Shown here one piece after another: positions 7,601 to 7,956 of a DNA stretch of 7,956 nucleotides (within the stretch, counting starts at the first letter, position 1; every line of letters begins with the position of its first letter). This DNA is from CAZTWC01 sp964617105 [NCBI: uncultured Myxococcia bacterium]. GTDB lineage: Bacteria; CAZTWC01. Both the position numbers and the translations under genes were made by a program. The stretch covers positions 1-7,956 of the forward strand of contig CAZTWC010000168.1 in the NCBI GenBank assembly GCA_964617105.1, in the 5' to 3' direction. The notes beneath the pieces were generated by a model, which worked only from the letters and a program-made list of their open reading frames with translations, did no database searches and was not told where the DNA came from.

Positions 7601-7956
7601 TCTATGGGCCAAAAACAGTTACTCCAACTTAACCAAAACCGTTCATACCACTTTTAATGAAAACACTATAAAAATGGAAGATGCTGATGCAGCAGCCGAC
7701 CGCGACCAGGATGTTGAAGAGGCTAGACTGCAATTGGACCAACTAACCAGGCCCAAACAAGTCAAAATCAATAACCAGGCATCTAATGTACCTTTGGCCA
7801 AATTTTACGGCGGTGCTGAAGTGGGAAAATTTTTCCACCTCCTTTATGAACATGCAGATTTTAAATGGGCCAGAGAAGATTTTTCTGAGGAGGAGGCCCG
7901 GGCAAACCTGGAAGAGTTGGTCCACCAGTTTGCCGGACAATACAACATTCAGCGGG
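4605..7956 (+). CDS. recB: Exodeoxyribonuclease V beta subunit RecB (3' truncated by window edge)
   Basis: The frame from ATG 4605 is open to the window edge, giving 1117 residues plus one base. RecB is the 3'-5' SF1A helicase and sole nuclease of RecBCD, and loads RecA after Chi. Helicase motifs in order: Walker A IEASAGTGKT (Lys28), motif Ia VTFTRDATTELKNRI, IFTIHSFCQRM as in RecB, Walker B with Asp405 (IDEFQDTDELQ), motif III GDPKQAIYAFRG from 435, motif IV MNQNYRS, motif V STMHKSKGLEYPLVW around His794, and motif VI LRLLYVTLTRAR with Arg874. The nuclease domain begins with PLAKFYGGAEVGKFFHLLYE. Its His1078 aligns with catalytic His956 of E. coli, while the Asp-Asp-Lys residues lie beyond the window. 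If the tail resembles E. coli (1180 aa), the protein would be about 1300 residues, with roughly 185 still missing. The start follows AGGAGG and overlaps recC by ATGA, with no ptrA in between, unlike E. coli. Motif order rules out AddA as the best name, given the adjacent RecC. Confidence 0.96.
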   Translation, partial: MSNLKIFNLTQNIIKGTMLIEASAGTGKTYSIATTMMRLITEKNLKIDEILVVTFTRDATTELKNRIRQHLHETCQALRQKTTQDPTLQKILEPVFKDDILEKQWLQRLEKALETFDNAAIFTIHSFCQRMLSQYAFESRIENNLNLKTDHYNLLNLIVDDHLAKLYHQASPQKYRILFLGCQINRTTLMKIARKVTDNRSLTFIPQIDKISLRQWINSVDKLAHIWDSPQGKDRVMEFFKNYAPKSTGNVIKKAKPEITLRNITHFTDWLHNDQSPALYDPFYKNQYRLLKEQSWFKYFKANAIKHQASTAKKNEDQTKAMIQEVDTLEIFKQIKELGQLAENFIDSQIYEFATCVRERFKEQCDQTGTQTFDDLLVNLAKPLQKSGSSLEIEIQNRFKAALIDEFQDTDELQWKIFKTIFATGDQDHYLYLIGDPKQAIYAFRGANINVYQKARKEAKANNRFTMNQNYRSDQTYVEAINHLLDWKNILGNSEIQYIPVKTPDREPKRRLKFEIENQVDDAWKTPLEIKLFDNRILPNNPEDDSGNIVKKSAAANALSGVVASDMVAFIEQKPQIYDTELDNFRPVNPGDLAVLVRSNQQAIEIQKALLERNLPAVIARMGDVFTSEESLGLSQWLSALIYPTSEKRARLLLASDLFRWTGTDLDQYYQARNEAWMGLLTFWQKRIKQYGFMTTFRLLMTCQWGVTEGEHPALSTRILTYPNGERSLTNYFHLAELLHQAGSTQRLGLKGLHQWLQQQRIQAEIAQKENHENENLEMRLETDDHAVQISTMHKSKGLEYPLVWAPYLWIGKTWYGDDKKYLIATNPNSQDNTTRYLNFQNNLNAEPKNSQIDHLAQERIEEDLRLLYVTLTRARIRCTAFWGYTGYNEKTNPLGLVLFGAPPPDDHEGDLGQKLSKAPVASRIVNAKTVMEKAKNQKSSKFFHHHLDQLANTSKNTISWRMALPANANLTPAIAFLEKGHEPSLLKAAQFKRYGVDHLWAKNSYSNLTKTVHTTFNENTIKMEDADAAADRDQDVEEARLQLDQLTRPKQVKINNQASNVPLAKFYGGAEVGKFFHLLYEHADFKWAREDFSEEEARANLEELVHQFAGQYNIQR

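Noticed and set aside
1-7956. Mobile element, CRISPR array, defence island or phage signs
   Set aside because: No transposase, integrase, spaced repeats or target duplications. All reading frames with recognisable homology belong to MoeA, MoaC, RecC and RecB.

Overview
The window holds the junction of two conserved gene sets, all on the + strand: the end of a molybdenum-cofactor (Moco) synthesis cluster, then a recC-recB pair for recombinational repair. Base composition is moderate (mid-40s % GC by eye, not computed), with AAA strongly used for Lys. A complete RecC and a RecB with a nuclease domain, next to moeA-moaC, fit a Gram-negative, Mo/W-enzyme-using bacterium. My best guess is a deltaproteobacterium (Desulfobacterota-like), but no rRNA or other marker is present and this placement is weak.

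Region by region: 1-227 is the 3' end of moeA (molybdopterin molybdotransferase, C-terminal domain only). After 1 nt comes moaC (229-696), a complete cyclic pyranopterin monophosphate synthase with its active-site residues. The 123-nt gap 697-819 has no clear terminator or strong promoter. It contains several inverted repeats and, directly before the recC start codon, a perfect (AG)10 dinucleotide tract. recC (820-4608, 1262 aa) overlaps recB by ATGA. recB (4605 to beyond the window end, 1117 aa visible) carries all SF1A helicase motifs and the first catalytic His of the nuclease domain, and is cut by the window edge before the rest of the nuclease site. recD would be expected further downstream but is not visible.

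How the genes work together: MoaC acts early in Moco synthesis (with MoaA, making cPMP) and MoeA acts last (inserting molybdate), so the first two genes form one functional unit. RecB (3'-5' helicase and nuclease) and RecC (Chi-scanning scaffold) form the core of the RecBCD double-strand-break enzyme. The two sets have no known functional link.

I see no new defence, mobile or RNA system here. The observations most worth following are: (1) the RecC residues corresponding to the E. coli Chi-recognition tunnel are mostly replaced, suggesting a Chi sequence unlike GCTGGTGG; (2) the (AG)10 tract at the recC start lies inside a short overlapping upstream reading frame, so a change in repeat number could alter the recC N-terminus or its expression; (3) an A9 slippery site lies in the right phase within a RecC interdomain linker. 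Comparisons with E. coli proteins were made from memory and need a real alignment.
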